Assembly: GCA_035772405.1 (NCBI GenBank)
Contig: JAYKKM010000253.1
Coordinates: 1,655,001 to 1,719,000, forward strand
Direction: 5' to 3'
Length of the DNA stretch: 64,000 bases
DNA from: Chrysogorgia sp. JL179-B06
Lineage: Eukaryota > Cnidaria > Anthozoa > Scleralcyonacea > Chrysogorgiidae
A program made the translations under genes and the position numbers. The notes beneath the pieces were generated by a model. It did not search any database, was not told where the DNA came from, and worked only from the letters and a program-made list of their open reading frames with translations. This document shows, piece after piece, positions 12,297 through 64,000 of this stretch; position 1 is the stretch's first letter; every line of letters begins with the position of its first letter.

Positions 12297-12830
12297 ACCC
12301 TTCGTAAAAACGGTTTATGTACTTAGAAATTAGTCGATTATAAACTGGTCACTTCATCGTATATTATTTTGAACGTTATCTCGATCAATATTTAACCGTT
12401 TTCAATTCTGAAAACAGATTTGGAATTAGCGAGTCAAAATACATCACATATGTGTCTACTATATTACGAGAACGTGAATACCCATCGTAAAAATGGTTTA
12501 TGTACTTAGAAAGTTAGTCGGCTAAATAATGATTTATAGCCGGTCACTTCGTCGAATATTATGTTGAATATCTCGATCAATATATAACCGTTTTCAATTC
12601 TGAAAACAGATTTGGAATTAGCGAGTTAAAATACATAACATATGTGTCTACTATATTACGAGAACGTGAATACCCTTCGTAAAAATGGTTTATGTACTTA
12701 GAAATTAGTCCGAGCTTGGTCGGCTATGATAATCTCGATCAATATATAACCGTTTTCAATTCTGAAAACAGATTTGGAATTAGCGAGTCAAAATACATAC
12801 TCGGACTCGGATTTCTATTTCCTCAAAAAC
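12297..12830. repeat. Tandem repeat, about 182-190 bp unit
   Basis: At least two full units and a partial third, each with TCGTAAAAACGGTTTATGTA, TCTCGATCAATATTTAACCG and CTACTATATTACGAGAACGT in the same order. An extra copy at 8663-8782 belongs to the same array, displaced by the 3.5-kb insertion. Confidence 0.8.
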
Positions 12831-13570
12831 CTATGTCTCTTGTGACGGTTCAATTTAATCTGAGTATCTAGTTACCAGTGCCACATTTTCCGATGCCGCG
12901 CATGAGGACGGTTGATCATATATATACATATATATATATATATACCTATAAAGCCGATCCGAGATCAGGATCCGCTTGGATCTCGCGTGATAAGGGACTA
13001 AACGCCGGTCGATATTAGCACCCTCACCCTCAGGCCTTCGGCCGGCGCTTCGCGCCGGGCGAGGGGATAAAGCCGCTCGCCTTCGGCTCGCGTCTTTATA
13101 CACCGATAAAGCCCTCCAACTCGTTTTGTAAATAGTACATATATAATTTTTTTAATTATTTACCCCTCGCGAGTGAGGTCTCAAAGCGAAGGTGATAATC
13201 TTGACGAATAGGTAGGTTTATACTCCGAACTTTTAGATGTTAGTGTCACTAGATGTTACGTCTGGTGTGGCGAATTAATTCATTAAAACGTCGATATGGA
13301 AACCAAGACCACAGGTTCGAATTGCAAACTACCCAAGAGAACTATAATAATTTATCGCTAAAATTTATTTATTTATTTCAACCCATGCCAGCCAGATAGC
13401 GTACATTGTTAACATAGTTCTAGTTTAATCATTGCGTCTACTTTGCCGTCGACTTCTTTGCTTGAAAATGGAGAACACTGCAACGAATTCCAACCGCAAA
13501 GGTTTCATAAAGGCATTTTACGAATGTTCACGAACGCTGCACGAACGTTACGGATTCTAACCCTTTGGCA

Positions 13571-13928
13571 AACGTTTTCTTGAGAAATAAACCACCCCCA
13601 AAGCTATATAGAATATATCAAAGGAAAGTTAAATGATCTATTTACAACATACGTACAGCTTTATCCCCGGTAGCTAGCTTAGTTCTCTTTAAAAGAAAGG
13701 ATAATCGAACATGCCCAAAAATATAATTTTCGCAATACGGATACCATCTTGTAAACAAAAACACGAACTTTCGGCTGTCTTCGACGAACGTTTTCTTGAG
13801 AAATAATCAACTCCCAAAGCTACAATAGATGTTAAAACAAAGATAAATTATCTGTTTACAATATGCGTACAGCTTATCAGGCTAGCGAATGTAGTTTTCT
13901 TAAAAAGAGCGGATAATCGAACATATCG
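13571..13928. repeat. Direct duplication of about 145 bp
   Basis: Two diverged copies, about 13571-13720 and 13789-13928, share ACGTTTTCTTGAGAAATAA, the GCGTACAGCTT region and GGATAATCGAACAT in order. Confidence 0.7.
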
Positions 13929-13992
13929 TAACGTGTTAACAATCCCACATCCAGTGGGCTGGTACGAGTGCCACATGTATTTGTTCGTTAAT

Positions 13993-14092
13993 GCCTTCTA
14001 TTTGCTCGTCGGTCACTACATGGGTACCTTCTATTTGCTCGTCATTGCCTTCTATTTGCTCGTCAATGCCTTCTATTTGCTCGTCGGCCACT
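13993..14092 (+). repeat. Short tandem repeat GCCTTCTATTTGCTCGTC
   Basis: Four copies of an 18-bp core with irregular spacers. Translation gives NAFYLLV-like repeats, but this is not evidence of a gene. The same core occurs near 5128. Confidence 0.75.
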
Positions 14093-14410
14093 TCCTTATA
14101 TGGAATACGTACTAGAAGTACATATGGAATTTTCGTACAAAAATAAACTCTCGAGTCTGCATTTGCAAATTTCTAATAATTTTCCGCTTTAGAAAAATTA
14201 CAGAAAACAAATTGAAAAATTGTACCAATATGATAGTTGAATCTAAGAGACTAATTGAGAACATATCATTGAAATTATATAATCTCTAGAGATTTATCGA
14301 CAATAGAATTATCATGAATTAAAAAAAAATACGGCTAGAAATAGAAAAATGGTCTATTGTTGGTCCAGATTAGATTAATTTAGTGTAGATTAGAATGGAA
14401 AGTGTTTTAA

Positions 14411-64000
<49,590 letters not shown>

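Noticed and set aside
13933..14115. Hydrophobic frame with repeated NAFYLLV as a membrane peptide
   Set aside because: Produced by an 18-bp tandem repeat; no other coding evidence.

Overview
This is a eukaryotic (metazoan) nuclear window: AT-rich, intron-dominated and crowded with transposable elements. The mixture of CR1/L2-like LINE remnants, a Penelope-like GIY-YIG fragment, many palindromic MITEs and very long TA microsatellites fits a marine invertebrate. I favour an anthozoan cnidarian (coral or sea anemone), but this is inference from repeat style and no marker gene proves it.

Host genes. The main gene runs on the minus strand from the right edge (64000) down to a stop codon at 14411. 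I assembled 19 exons by hand from splice sites; every consecutive pair matches in reading phase. They give at least 932 residues over about 49.6 kb, with the 5' end outside the window. The protein is Lys/Glu-rich and mostly helical. It has one-heptad microexons near the N-terminal side, a helical middle part I do not recognise, and a 1105-nt exon made of 24-bp (TTLNP) and 120-bp (Glu/Lys) coding repeats. A Tudor/Agenet-like exon with its own ATG (41291-41202) sits inside it and may be an alternative first exon. A second minus-strand gene starts at 4882 with one coding exon whose N-terminus resembles QRICH2/C16orf96-type (DUF4795) proteins; its later exons were not found.

Transposons. The rest is a stack of mobile DNA, and several insertions carry readable target-site duplications (TSDs). 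There are hAT-type elements with 8-bp TSDs at 1712-2100, 6223-6741, 8944-11292 and 32499-32959, and Harbinger/Tourist-type elements with TTA duplications at 29171-29803 and 50707-52402. At least eight unrelated palindromic families are all bounded by TTAA. Nesting is common. A 3.6-kb LINE sits in a TTAA element (43584-47589). A hAT-like element carrying a leucine-rich-repeat relic sits in a 3.5-kb element with a 9-bp TSD (8783-12292). A foldback element splits a Penelope-like fragment (5312-5937).

Satellites. 55.8-58.1 kb holds about 100 copies of a 22-bp unit containing the palindrome AGAATATTCT. 59.0-62.0 kb holds a 3-kb purine-rich (GGAGCAAGA-type) array, open in opposite directions on both strands and abutting a LINE pol fragment. 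TA runs of up to about 180 bp occur at 20.0-20.3, 20.97, 26.13 and 38.70 kb.

Regions where I see no gene: 1-1700, 2110-3440, 6750-8660, 12840-14400, 23470-24270, 27290-28280, 33030-33860, 34370-35570, 39160-40760, 47590-47970, 55120-55800 and 62800-63180. They contain only decayed or unclassified intergenic or intronic sequence.
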